A model generated the notes under the pieces. It did not search any database, was not told the DNA's origin, and was given only the letters and a program-made list of their open reading frames with translations. Source: Actinomycetota bacterium (lineage in GTDB: Bacteria > Actinomycetota > Thermoleophilia > Gaiellales > Gaiellaceae). From it: a stretch of 22,417 nucleotides of DNA. A program made the translations under genes and the position numbers. The DNA lies in assembly GCA_003170995.1 (NCBI GenBank), contig PMXT01000075.1:1-22417 (forward strand), given 5' to 3'. Shown here piece by piece: positions 15,740-22,417 of this stretch (position 1 is the first letter of the stretch; each line of letters begins with the position of its first letter).

Positions 15740-17152
15740 ATGGTTCATCGCGCTCACGCAGCTCTCGTCATAGGCGCCGCCGCACTCGCGTTGGCGCTCG
15801 TTCCTCTGAGTGCGATCGCCAGCTCTGAGCGCACTGAGACGGCATCACCGACGCTTGTCTGGTCACCGGCATCGCTGGTCATTTCGGGGCACGGCTGGGG
15901 TCACGGGGTTGGACTCAGCCAGTACGGCGCTTATGGCTACGCACAACACGGTTACACCTACGATCAGATCGTGGCTCACTACTTCCCGGGCACCGATCTG
16001 GAGCCCGCAGGCTCCAAGACGATCAGGGTTCTACTCGCAAGCGGGGCGTCGAGTCTCACCATCTCCTCATCCGCCCCGTTCTCGGTCACAGACTCGAGCG
16101 GATCTTCCTCCGGCCTCCCCGATCTCTCGGTGAAGCTGACCTCATCGCTCGAGATCGATCTCGGCGACGGGAGCGGAAAAGTCGCCCTTTCCGGGCCACT
16201 CACGTTCAAGGCCGGTACGGCACCGCTCATCTACGCAGGGCACAAATACCGAGGCAAGTTTCGCGTCATCGTCGTTGGGAGCAAGCTGCTCCTCGTCAAC
16301 TACGTCGGCCTCGAGAGTTACCTGTACGGCGTCGTCCCCTGTGAGTCGCCCCACGACTGGCCGGCCGATGCGCTCGAGGCACAGGCGATAGCTTCTCGCA
16401 CCTACGCGCTCACTTCGATCAAATCGAGCTCTAACTTCGACGTCTACCCGGACACGCGCAGTCAGGTCTATCTCGGTATCTCGGGCGAGTACCCGGAGTC
16501 GACCAGTGCCGTAAAAAACACCTCGGGCGAGGCCGTTTACTACAACGGCGAACTAGCGCGGACGTTCTTCTTCTCGACCTCTGGCGGACGAACGGCCGCG
16601 ATCCGGGATGCCTGGCCGAAGGCCAAACGCGAGCCTTATCTGATCTCGGTGAACGATCCCTACGACAACACTTCTCCCTATCACAACTGGGGCCCCGTGA
16701 CGGTCTCGTCGCTGACGCTTGCCACGCGCCTCGGCGTCAGCGGGCCGGTCTCCGATCTGACAACCAAGGCGAATGCCTCCAAGCGAGTCGCGACGGTCAC
16801 GATCACCGGCGCCGGTGGTGAGACCTGGCAGGTCGCCGGCGACAGTGTCAGGCAGGCGCTCGGCCTACGCTCGACCTGGTTCAAGGTGACCGTCCTCGCG
16901 CTCCAGTATCCGAGCAAGGCTGTCTCTTCTGGGGCCAAGCTGCGGATCACAGGGCGAGCCCGGAATGCGAAATCGCCGACGCTAGAGACGCGCCCGTCGG
17001 GCGGTACCTGGCAGAAGGTCCGCGACCTCAACCCCGACTCGTCCGGCCTCTTCAAGGTGACGCTCAAACCGGTTACAACCGCCTACTATCGCCTCGTCGC
17101 CAAAAACGCAATCGGGTCGCCGGTGCGAATCAAGGTGGCTTCCGCAGGCTGA
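15740..17152 (+). CDS. Secreted SpoIID/LytB-like protein with N-terminal GWGHG motif
   Basis: A 470-residue secreted protein. Residues 1-28 are a signal peptide (basic start, hydrophobic core, cut near AIASS). Residues 50-68 carry GHGWGHGVGLSQYGAYGYA, followed by YDQIVAHYFPGTDL. The SpoIID core comes after: ESYLYGVVPCESP with the presumed catalytic Glu202, WPADALEAQAIASRTYAL, SQVYLG (241-246) and FFSTSGGRT (278-284). In SpoIID the GWGHG block lies at the C-terminus; here it is at the N-terminus, as if circularly permuted. The last 80 residues look like a beta-sandwich domain. SpoIID cleaves glycan strands of peptidoglycan lacking stem peptides, so this is probably a cell-wall lytic enzyme; spore formation is not implied. 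It lies 113 bases after rmlB, with no clear terminator between. Confidence 0.92.
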   Translation: MVHRAHAALVIGAAALALALVPLSAIASSERTETASPTLVWSPASLVISGHGWGHGVGLSQYGAYGYAQHGYTYDQIVAHYFPGTDLEPAGSKTIRVLLASGASSLTISSSAPFSVTDSSGSSSGLPDLSVKLTSSLEIDLGDGSGKVALSGPLTFKAGTAPLIYAGHKYRGKFRVIVVGSKLLLVNYVGLESYLYGVVPCESPHDWPADALEAQAIASRTYALTSIKSSSNFDVYPDTRSQVYLGISGEYPESTSAVKNTSGEAVYYNGELARTFFFSTSGGRTAAIRDAWPKAKREPYLISVNDPYDNTSPYHNWGPVTVSSLTLATRLGVSGPVSDLTTKANASKRVATVTITGAGGETWQVAGDSVRQALGLRSTWFKVTVLALQYPSKAVSSGAKLRITGRARNAKSPTLETRPSGGTWQKVRDLNPDSSGLFKVTLKPVTTAYYRLVAKNAIGSPVRIKVASAG

Positions 17153-17402
17153 ACCAACCGGTTCTTTGCGCCGTACGCTCCAGCGCAACTCCCGGCTCGC
17201 CTGCACCGCCGCCAGCGACGGGGTCACCAATCCCGCGCCGATCAACGGCAACACGCGCCGCTCCTACTCGATCGACGGCGACGGCGACTTCCGCGTGCGA
17301 GCGAAGAACTACTACAAGCGCGGCGCGCTGAAGATTTCCGGGCCGAGGCCCAGACTGGCGGTTCGCGGAAATCGTTCCACTTTCGTGACGAACGCTCCTT
17401 GA
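17153..17402 (+). pseudogene. Possible decayed coding remnant after the SpoIID-like gene
   Basis: In one plus-strand frame this stretch reads as a coherent tail ending at a TGA at 17400-17402, with SYSIDGDGDFRVRAKNYY and ALKISGPRPRLAVRG. These alternate like beta-strands of an extracytoplasmic domain. There is no upstream signal peptide or convincing start. I do not recognise a family. It may be the end of a gene whose front has been lost, next to the mobile-element region, or it may be a chance open frame in GC-rich DNA. Confidence 0.3.
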
Positions 17403-17437
17403 CACCGGACAGTTCTTCTGACCGGTGTCTGACACCA
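17401..17437 (+). repeat. REP-like palindrome, downstream side of the RAYT gene
   Basis: GACACCGG (17401-17408) and CCGGTGTC (17422-17429) form an 8-base stem around a 13-base loop, and GGTGTC-T-GACACC (17424-17436) forms a second overlapping palindrome. It lies just past the stop of the RAYT transposase gene (17449-17451). CGGTGTCTGACACCA recurs exactly at 18134-18148 on the other side of that gene in the same orientation. Such short palindromes next to a RAYT are typical of REP sequences it mobilises. Confidence 0.75.
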
Positions 17438-17448
17438 TTGCTCCGCTC

Positions 17449-18033
17449 TCAAGAACCGAGCTTCTTATGATTGGGCGGCGGTACGACGGGAGTATCCGCT
17501 TCAACAAACTCGCGGTAACGGTCGCGCCAACCGTCGCCACCCCCGAGCACGCCGGCAAGAAGCCGCTCATTCAGGAATCGCTGAGCCGGGTCGATGCCGA
17601 CGGTCGCGCGATAACTACTCCACTTCCATGCCGACGGCTCTTGACACAGACCGGCCCGAACTGGGTTGTGTGCGACGTAACGGCAGGCGGTCAGCAGATA
17701 GGAGTCGTTGTCGATCAACTGGGCCATGAACCTGTTACGAAACAGGTGCGCACTCCGCTCGTGAATCGCGTTGAATCGCTTCGAGTAGCCGCCGTTAAGC
17801 TCCTGCATCACAGCGGAAAGGCGCGCGTCCGGAGTTATTACGATCAGGTGGTAGTGGTTGTCCATCAGGCAGTACGCAAGGCATGGAAGTCGATAACGCT
17901 CGACCGTCAGCTGGAGTCGTTCTAAAAAGAGCTCGCGATCCTCATCGAGCCGAAAGATGGGCCTTCTATCGCTCCCTCGGGAGGCGACGTGATAGATGCT
18001 GTTCGGGAGGAATATGCGGAGAGGGCGGCCCAT
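17449..18033 (-). mobile_element. RAYT: REP-associated tyrosine transposase (TnpA_REP / Y1_Tnp family)
   Basis: A 194-residue, full-length Y1 transposase-like protein. It shows YHVASRGSDRRPIF (14-27), the metal-binding HUH triad in LMDNHYHLIV (His60 and His62), the catalytic tyrosine in GGYSKRFN (Tyr83), HLFRNRF, and the family's YVAHNPVRAGL (119-129) and WKWSSY (136-141) blocks. RAYTs nick single-stranded DNA at REP palindromes and are usually single-copy domesticated genes instead of free insertion sequences. All key residues are present, so it may be active. REP-like repeats flank it at 17401-17437 and 18132-18161. The ATG at 18033 has TAGGCT 6 bases upstream and no good Shine-Dalgarno, so it may be leaderless. 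Confidence 0.93.
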
Positions 18034-18131
18034 TTCGACAGCCTAGAGTCGGCCTCCGGCCGCGAATAGGTCTCTCTACTGGATGTCACAAACTCGTTAC
18101 AGTTACGCCTTGACGCGAAGCTCCTCCTCTG

Positions 18132-18161
18132 AGCGGTGTCTGACACCAGTTTCTGACCGCT
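18132..18161 (+). repeat. REP-like palindrome, upstream side of the RAYT gene
   Basis: GGTGTC-T-GACACC (18135-18147) is a perfect 6+6 palindrome. AGCGGT (18132-18137) and ACCGCT (18156-18161) pair around it to make a longer hairpin. Besides the 15-base exact match to the other side of the RAYT gene, the following CTGACCG also matches the copy at 17401-17427 (AGTT, then TCTGACCG). It sits about 100 bases before the RAYT start. Confidence 0.75.
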
Positions 18162-18320
18162 GCCAGGCTAGCGCCCCCCTGCCGGAGCGTACCTTCGAGC
18201 TCCGCCAGATCGTCCAGATGACTCTTACTCCGACGAACCAGACAACTGTCGATAAGAACGGGCTCTCCGCTACCGCCGTATTCGTCTGAAGCCTCAGCTG
18301 TGCACGGTTTTTCGCGATAG
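18162..18320. other. Stretch with no intact gene, probable remnant of a lipoprotein gene
   Basis: No convincing complete gene is seen between the REP-like repeat and the end of the small lipoprotein-like ORF. On the minus strand, fragments in two different frames look protein-like (for example HLDDLAELEGTLRQ in one, AIAKNRAQLRLQT in another). This would fit a lipoprotein gene that begins at 18434 and was broken by frameshifts. The evidence is only compositional. Confidence 0.3.
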
Positions 18321-18434
18321 CTAAATCAGGCTCGCTCGCGCCTTGTGCGTGTCGACAGGCTTCCGAGCTCCGTCTCCGCAACCCGCAACAAGCACGACCA
18401 GCACCAACCCGATTCCGACGAGCGCTCTCTGCAC
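18321..18434 (-). pseudogene. Very short lipoprotein-like ORF (truncated or small lipoprotein)
   Basis: A GTG-started ORF of 37 residues, with a lipoprotein signal peptide: MQRALVGIGL, then a valine/leucine-rich core and a textbook lipobox LVAGC at residues 15-19, followed by GDGARKPVDTHKARASLI and a TAG stop. Only 18 residues follow the lipid-attachment cysteine. This is short for a functional lipoprotein, so it is more likely the front of a gene truncated by a nonsense mutation or frameshift. A -10-like TACGAT lies 7 bases before the GTG, as for leaderless genes. It starts 30 bases after the acyltransferase gene on the same strand. Confidence 0.5.
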
Positions 18435-18450
18435 GAGCGGGATCGTACTA

Positions 18451-18463
18451 GGCGAGACTCGCC
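18451..18463. repeat. Short perfect palindrome after the acyltransferase stop
   Basis: GGCGAG-A-CTCGCC is a 6+6 inverted repeat with a one-base centre. It begins just past the acyltransferase stop (18467-18465) on the minus strand and upstream of the lipoprotein-like ORF. It could be an operator half-site pair or a weak hairpin; no T-run follows it. Confidence 0.35.
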
Positions 18464-18464
18464 G

Positions 18465-19124
18465 CTACTGGTTTTCGAACAGCTCTTCTTCGGGAACGTC
18501 GCGCAGGTGCCGGGCGGGATTGCCTACGACCACGGTGCGCGGCGGAACGTCCTTGGTGACCACCGCTCCCGCTCCCACGAAGGCCTCCTCGCCGATCTCG
18601 ACGCCCGGGCAGAGAACCGAGCCGCCGCCGACGCGCGCGCGACGCCGGATGGTCGCGCCCTTCATCAGCTTCAGGCGCTTCTCGGTACGACCCATGAAGT
18701 TGTCGTTGGTGGTGTGCACGCAGGGTGCGATGAAGACGTCTTCCTCGATCGTCGTGTAGGCGGTGATGTAGGCGTTGGCCTGAACGCGAGTGCGATCGCC
18801 GATCGTCGTGTCGTTCTCGACCAGCGAGCCACGACCGACGACGGTGCTCGCGCCCAGGATCACGCGCTCGCGTACGCAGGCCTGGTCGCCGACAATGGCG
18901 TTCTCGCCGACCGTGGCGCCTGCAAAGACGATGGCGCCCGTCGAGATGGTCGCCCCGGCCCCGATGACCGCGGGCGGGAGAGGCTCACGCTTGGCCGTCG
19001 AGCGCTTCCCCAGCGAGGGTTGCTTGCCGACCACGGCGTTGTCGAGGATCTTGCAGCTCTCGCCGAGCACAGTGCCCGGATAGACGATGGCGCTGGCAGC
19101 GATCTCGCAGTCCTCGCCCGTCAT
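18465..19124 (-). CDS. Left-handed beta-helix acyltransferase, probably WbpD-like N-acetyltransferase
   Basis: A 219-residue hexapeptide-repeat protein. Isoleucine/valine-spaced repeats (for example AIVFAGATVGENAIVG, VILGASTVVG, VEIGEEAFVGAGAVVT) run across most of its length, indicating a trimeric left-handed beta-helix. The APCVHTTNDNF block (133-143) contains the TND motif of WbpD/WlbB, which acetylate the 3-amino group of UDP-2-acetamido-3-amino-glucuronate with acetyl-CoA. The ending VVVGNPARHLRD is a standard NPA tail. Its N-terminal part is longer than in typical WbpD proteins. The gene overlaps the Gfo/Idh/MocA gene by 4 bases (ATGA). A sugar N-acetyltransferase is near certain; the exact substrate is inferred from neighbours. 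Confidence 0.88.
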   Translation of the reverse strand: MTGEDCEIAASAIVYPGTVLGESCKILDNAVVGKQPSLGKRSTAKREPLPPAVIGAGATISTGAIVFAGATVGENAIVGDQACVRERVILGASTVVGRGSLVENDTTIGDRTRVQANAYITAYTTIEEDVFIAPCVHTTNDNFMGRTEKRLKLMKGATIRRRARVGGGSVLCPGVEIGEEAFVGAGAVVTKDVPPRTVVVGNPARHLRDVPEEELFENQ

Positions 19125-20110
19125 CTCTGATCACCGGCAACGAGCGACTGCTGGAGTTGATCGAGCGTGCGGGCGACCGTGAGCCCGCTGTGGGCGACGG
19201 CGAGCGCGTCGCCTTTGCCCTCCAGCAGATCGAGGAAGGAGCGGCACTCAAGACGCAGAGGCTCGTCGTTCGGGATCTTCGGCGAGTACTTGTCGCCGGT
19301 GCGCGTCTGCCACTCGCCGTAGGTATCGGTCGGCTGTTCGGGTGCCTTGTCGTAGATGGTGATCTTGTGATCGAGCTCCATGTCGTCGAATACGACCATC
19401 TTCTCGCGCCCGACAACGGTCATTTTGCGCATCTTCTGCGGATCGAGCCAAGAGAGATGCATGTGCGCCGCCTTCCCGGAGGGGAAGCGCAGATAGCAGA
19501 AGACGACGTCCTGGACGCCTTCGGTGAGGAAGGACTGGCCGTGCGCCCAGGCCTCGCTCGGTTCCTCGCCGATCAGATAGAGGATGACCGAGAGGTCGTG
19601 AACGCCGAGCGACCAGAGCGCGTTCTCGTCGCGGCGAATCTTGCCCAGGTTCTGACGGTTCCCGTACAGGTAGAGGACCTCGCCCAGCTGGCCGGAGTCG
19701 ACGATCTGCTTGAGCATCAGAACGCCGGGGTGGTAGAGAAGCAGGTGCCCGGGCATCAATACGAGATCGTTCGCCGCTGCCAGCGCGGTGATTTCCTCGG
19801 CGCCGGCAGCGTTCATCGCCATCGGCTTTTCGACGAAGACGTGCTTGCCGGCCTCGAGCGCCTGTTTGGCCAGCGGCGCATGGGTCGGTACCGGCGTGGC
19901 GATCACAACGGCGTCCAGCTCCGGGTCTTCGAGCAAGTCCTCGAAGCGGGTGGTCGCGCGAGCATTCGGATACCGCTTCGCCTGTTTCTCGAGCAGCTCG
20001 GGCGAGGCGTCGCAGACCCAACGCAGATCGGTCAGAAGATCGAAGTTGCGGGCCAGATTCGGGCCCCAATAGCCGAGACCGACGACACCTACTTTTGCGC
20101 GTTTTTCCAC
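19121..20110 (-). CDS. Gfo/Idh/MocA oxidoreductase, probably WbpB/WlbA-like UDP-sugar 3-dehydrogenase
   Basis: A 329-residue NAD-dependent dehydrogenase. It has the nucleotide-binding motif GLGYWG (11-16), ATPVPTHAPLAKQALEAGKH, the family EKP motif (94-96, FVEKPMAM) and LWSLGVHDLSVILYL with a catalytic His171-Asp172. This pattern is typical of WbpB/WlbA, which oxidise C3 of UDP-GlcNAcA before a transamination. The start is a GTG at 20110 that shares one base with the upstream stop (TAGTG). Flanking genes for a UDP-sugar 6-dehydrogenase and an acyltransferase support this role; the alternative is another Gfo/Idh/MocA sugar dehydrogenase. Confidence 0.9.
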   Translation of the reverse strand: MEKRAKVGVVGLGYWGPNLARNFDLLTDLRWVCDASPELLEKQAKRYPNARATTRFEDLLEDPELDAVVIATPVPTHAPLAKQALEAGKHVFVEKPMAMNAAGAEEITALAAANDLVLMPGHLLLYHPGVLMLKQIVDSGQLGEVLYLYGNRQNLGKIRRDENALWSLGVHDLSVILYLIGEEPSEAWAHGQSFLTEGVQDVVFCYLRFPSGKAAHMHLSWLDPQKMRKMTVVGREKMVVFDDMELDHKITIYDKAPEQPTDTYGEWQTRTGDKYSPKIPNDEPLRLECRSFLDLLEGKGDALAVAHSGLTVARTLDQLQQSLVAGDQR

Positions 20111-21372
20111 TACAGCTTCCAGATCTTTCCTTCGCGTGGAGCCTGGGCCTTGGTCGCGTTACGAAAATCGACTACCAGCTTGGCGCGGGAGGCAACGTCT
20201 TCGTAGTCGATCTCGGAGTGATCGGTGACAACGGCGACGCAGTCGAAGTCCTCGGGCGCGAGCTCTACCGACTTCAGCTCGAACTCGGGCAGCTCGGCCA
20301 CGAACGGGTCGTGGTACGAGACGAGCGCTCCCTGCTGAAGCAAGAGCTTGATCACCTTCAGCGCCGGCGACTCGCGCATATCCGAGATGTCCTTCTTGTA
20401 GGCCACTCCGAGCACGAGTATCTTCGAGCCCCGTATCGGCTTGTGCTGCGAGTTGAGCGCCCGCGTGATCTTGCCGCGGCAGAAGTAGGGCATGCTCTCG
20501 TTGATCTTGCCGGCCAGCTCGATGAACTCGGTCGAGAAGTTGTGCTCGCGCGCCTTCCAGGTGAGGTAGAAGGGATCGATCGGGATGCAGTGACCGCCGA
20601 GCCCGGGCCCGGGCACGAACTTCATGAAGCCGAACGGCTTGCTCGCCGCGGCTTCGATGATCTCCCAAACATCCAGGCCCATGCGATCGCAGAGCTGAGC
20701 GAGCTCGTTCACGAGTGCGATGTTGACCGAGCGAAAGATGTTCTCGAGCAGCTTCGTCATCTCGGCCGACTCGGGCGAGGAAACCTCGATGACCGTGTCG
20801 ACCGCACCGCGGTAGAGGTCGGCGACCTTCTTGGTCGAGATCTCATCCAGACCGCCGACGACCTTGGGCGTCGTCTTGGTGGTGAAGTCCTCGCGGCCGG
20901 GATCGACGCGCTCGGGCGAGAAGGCGAGGAAGAAGTCTTTGCCGGCCTCGAGCCCACTGCCTTGCTCGAGCAGCGGGCGCAGGCGATCACGTGTGGTGCC
21001 CGGATAGGTGGTCGATTCCAGCACCACCATCTGGCCCGGCTGTAGACGGGTCGCGATCTGCTCCACCGCCGACATCACGATCGTCAAATCGGGCTCGCGC
21101 TGTTTCGACAGTGGCGTCGGCAGCGCGATCAAAATCGCCTCGACGCCCTTCAGCTCGTCGTAGTCAGTCGTCGCCCTTACGCGCCCAGACTCGACAAGTC
21201 GACCCAAAACCGAGGACGGGACGTCTTCGATGTAGCTGTCGCCCTTGTTGATGCGTTCGACCCGCTCGGGACTGATGTCGACGAGCAGCACATCCTGACC
21301 GGCCTCGGCAAAAACCTGAGCCAGCGGGACACCGACGTAACCGGCACCGACGATTGCGATCTTTCTAGACAT
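20110..21372 (-). CDS. wbpA: UDP-sugar 6-dehydrogenase, WbpA-like (UDP-GlcNAc dehydrogenase)
   Basis: A 420-residue nucleotide-sugar dehydrogenase. It has GAGYVG (9-14) for NAD, LPTPL, ESTTYPGTT, ENIFRSVNIALVNELA, and the catalytic Cys262 in GPGLGGHCIPIDPFYL. It oxidises C6 of a UDP-sugar to the uronic acid in two NAD-linked steps. The GLGGHCIPIDPFYL form and the neighbouring genes point to WbpA (UDP-GlcNAc substrate) over WecC (UDP-ManNAc) or UDP-glucose dehydrogenases. An imperfect promoter, TTGAGT-17-TATTTG (21407-21379), ends 6 bases before the ATG, so the gene may be leaderless and read on its own as well as with the epimerase upstream. Confidence 0.9.
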   Translation of the reverse strand: MSRKIAIVGAGYVGVPLAQVFAEAGQDVLLVDISPERVERINKGDSYIEDVPSSVLGRLVESGRVRATTDYDELKGVEAILIALPTPLSKQREPDLTIVMSAVEQIATRLQPGQMVVLESTTYPGTTRDRLRPLLEQGSGLEAGKDFFLAFSPERVDPGREDFTTKTTPKVVGGLDEISTKKVADLYRGAVDTVIEVSSPESAEMTKLLENIFRSVNIALVNELAQLCDRMGLDVWEIIEAAASKPFGFMKFVPGPGLGGHCIPIDPFYLTWKAREHNFSTEFIELAGKINESMPYFCRGKITRALNSQHKPIRGSKILVLGVAYKKDISDMRESPALKVIKLLLQQGALVSYHDPFVAELPEFELKSVELAPEDFDCVAVVTDHSEIDYEDVASRAKLVVDFRNATKAQAPREGKIWKL

Positions 21373-21378
21373 CTACGG

Positions 21379-21407
21379 CAAATACCCTACCCGCGCAGGA
21401 GACTCAA
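21379..21407 (-). promoter_or_regulatory. Possible promoter before the UDP-sugar dehydrogenase gene
   Basis: TTGAGT (21407-21402) and TATTTG (21384-21379) are spaced by 17 bases on the minus strand. The -10 box is imperfect and lies only 6 bases before the ATG at 21372. It falls in a 51-base gap, the largest inside this operon. Confidence 0.3.
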
Positions 21408-21423
21408 ATACGGTCGATACGTA

Positions 21424-22417
21424 CTAGATCCGTGCGATCAAAGCAGCGGCGATACGCTCGGCCGCGTGCCCATCGCCATAGAGCTTGGGCAAATTCTCCG
21501 GCATCCGGGCGATCTTCACCGCCTGCGCTATCTTCCCCGGGTCGTCGTCGACGAGCACGTTCGCTCCCAGCTCGACCGTGTCCACCCACTCCGTCGAGGG
21601 ACGAGCGGTCACGCAGGGCACGCTGTACCAGTAGGCCTCTTTCTGGAGGCCGCCCGAGTCGGTAACGATCACTCGCGCCTGCGAGGCGAGCGCGGTCAGG
21701 TCGAGATAACCGAGCGGCGGCAGCGCGATCACTCGCGGACCGAGCGTTAGCCCTTCGCGCTCGAGCGCAGCTCGCGTACGCGGGTGGATCGGAAATACGA
21801 CTCTATCGGGAAGCGCGTTCAAGCCCTCGACGATGCAGCCAAGGCGAGGCTGGCTCGTGTTCGCCTCGCGGTGAACGGTGGCCAGAACGAACCCGGCCGG
21901 CTTTAACGACAGGCGCTCGAGCACGTCAGAGCGCTTGCGCGCGAGCGGGCTGAAGAGCCTCGCCGCGTCTGCCATAACGTCGCCCACAACCTCCGCCTCG
22001 CCGACCACACCCTCCGCGGCGAGGATGTCCCGCGAGCGCTCATCGGGGCAGAGAAGGAGCTGCGCCAGGCGATCGACCTCGACCCGGTTTCGCTCCTCGG
22101 GCATCGCCCAGTCGCCCGAGCGCAAACCGGCCTCGACATGTGCGATCGAAACACCGGCATCACGCGCCGCGAGCGCCCCGGCCAGAGTCGAGTTCGTGTC
22201 GCCGTAAACGAGCACCCAATCGGGTTTCTCGATTTCGATCGCCGCCCCGATGCCGGGCCGCATCAGCTCTACCATCTCCTCGCGCGGCAGCGCACCCGCT
22301 TCGAGCCTGTAAGCCGGCTCGCCCAGCCCGAGCTCCTCGAAAAAGAGCTGCGAGAGCTCGCGGTCGTAGTGCTGCCCGGTGTGGAGCAGAACCTCTTCAA
22401 TCCTGGCCACCTTCAGG
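21424..22417 (-). CDS. Non-hydrolysing UDP-GlcNAc 2-epimerase (WecB/WbpI family), partial
   Basis: The gene runs off the right edge, so about 30-40 N-terminal residues, including the start codon, are missing; an in-frame GTG at 22410 is too far inside the family to be the start. Visible motifs are TGQHYD, VYGDTNSTLAGALAA, HVEAGLRSGDWAMPEERNRVEVDRLA, ATVHREANT, FPIHPRTR and TDSGGLQKEAYWYSVPC. These match the WecB/WbpI epimerases that invert C2 of UDP-GlcNAc or of UDP-GlcNAc(3NAc)A. With the neighbouring enzymes, WbpI, the last step to UDP-ManNAc(3NAc)A, is a likely role. WecB-like activity on UDP-GlcNAc is the alternative. Confidence 0.93.
   Translation of the reverse strand, partial: LKVARIEEVLLHTGQHYDRELSQLFFEELGLGEPAYRLEAGALPREEMVELMRPGIGAAIEIEKPDWVLVYGDTNSTLAGALAARDAGVSIAHVEAGLRSGDWAMPEERNRVEVDRLAQLLLCPDERSRDILAAEGVVGEAEVVGDVMADAARLFSPLARKRSDVLERLSLKPAGFVLATVHREANTSQPRLGCIVEGLNALPDRVVFPIHPRTRAALEREGLTLGPRVIALPPLGYLDLTALASQARVIVTDSGGLQKEAYWYSVPCVTARPSTEWVDTVELGANVLVDDDPGKIAQAVKIARMPENLPKLYGDGHAAERIAAALIARI

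Noticed and set aside
18103..18381. Minus-strand open frame of 92 residues spanning the REP-like repeat
   Set aside because: It includes the repeat and lacks a signal or a motif; it is more likely a by-product of the decayed lipoprotein region.
19157..21045. Two long plus-strand open frames opposite the Wbp-like genes
   Set aside because: They lie antisense to conserved dehydrogenase genes and show shadow composition (Arg/Val/Asp rich) with no domain.
1..22417. CRISPR arrays, tRNA or rRNA genes
   Set aside because: No regularly spaced repeats were seen and no tRNA-like cloverleaf or rRNA sequence was recognised by eye; a dedicated tRNA scan was not possible.

Overview
This window comes from a GC-rich bacterium. 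The gene content suggests an actinomycetote, possibly of the Thermoleophilia type: a sufCBD cluster, a secreted SpoIID/LytB protein with the GWGHG motif at its N-terminus, a combined GGDEF/HD-GYP protein, tightly overlapping genes, and several promoters placed as for leaderless mRNAs. The lineage call is inference; no rRNA or tRNA gene is visible. Most genes are on the minus strand. Only rmlB and the SpoIID-like gene are clearly real plus-strand genes.

Region 1 (1-5765, minus) is an Hdr/Mvh-type redox operon. It has a good sigma70-type promoter (TTGACT-17-GATAAT) with a palindrome next to it. The gene order is hdrB, an unusually large hdrA with a GltD/NfnB-like NAD(P)H oxidoreductase module inserted inside it, mvhD-like, a two-cluster ferredoxin, and a second hdrA-like gene that runs off the left edge. 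Most junctions overlap by 1-4 bases, which implies translational coupling and one complex. The likely role is moving electrons between NAD(P)H, ferredoxin and a disulfide or other two-electron substrate, possibly by flavin-based bifurcation. This is the most unusual part of the window.

Region 2 (5806-11335, minus) holds a membrane protein with a HAAS-like N-terminus and a large probable extracytoplasmic domain, preceded by sufC-sufB-sufD, the Fe-S cluster assembly scaffold and its ATPase. Region 3 (11439-14570, minus) holds a nested inverted repeat, a two-gene ABC-2 exporter and a membrane-anchored GGDEF/HD-GYP cyclic-di-GMP protein.

Region 4 (14625-17152, plus) holds an rmlB-type dTDP-glucose 4,6-dehydratase and a secreted SpoIID/LytB-like protein. 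Region 5 (17153-18464) looks like a decayed, mobile-element-affected stretch. It has a RAYT-type transposase on the minus strand, REP-like GGTGTCTGACACC palindromes on both sides of it, and leftovers of coding sequence, including a 37-residue lipoprotein-like ORF.

Region 6 (18465-22417, minus) is a nucleotide-sugar operon. It has a UDP-GlcNAc 2-epimerase (cut by the right edge), a UDP-sugar 6-dehydrogenase, a Gfo/Idh/MocA oxidoreductase and a left-handed beta-helix acyltransferase. Together these match four of the five Wbp steps to UDP-2,3-diacetamido-mannuronic acid; the aminotransferase (WbpE) is not in the window.
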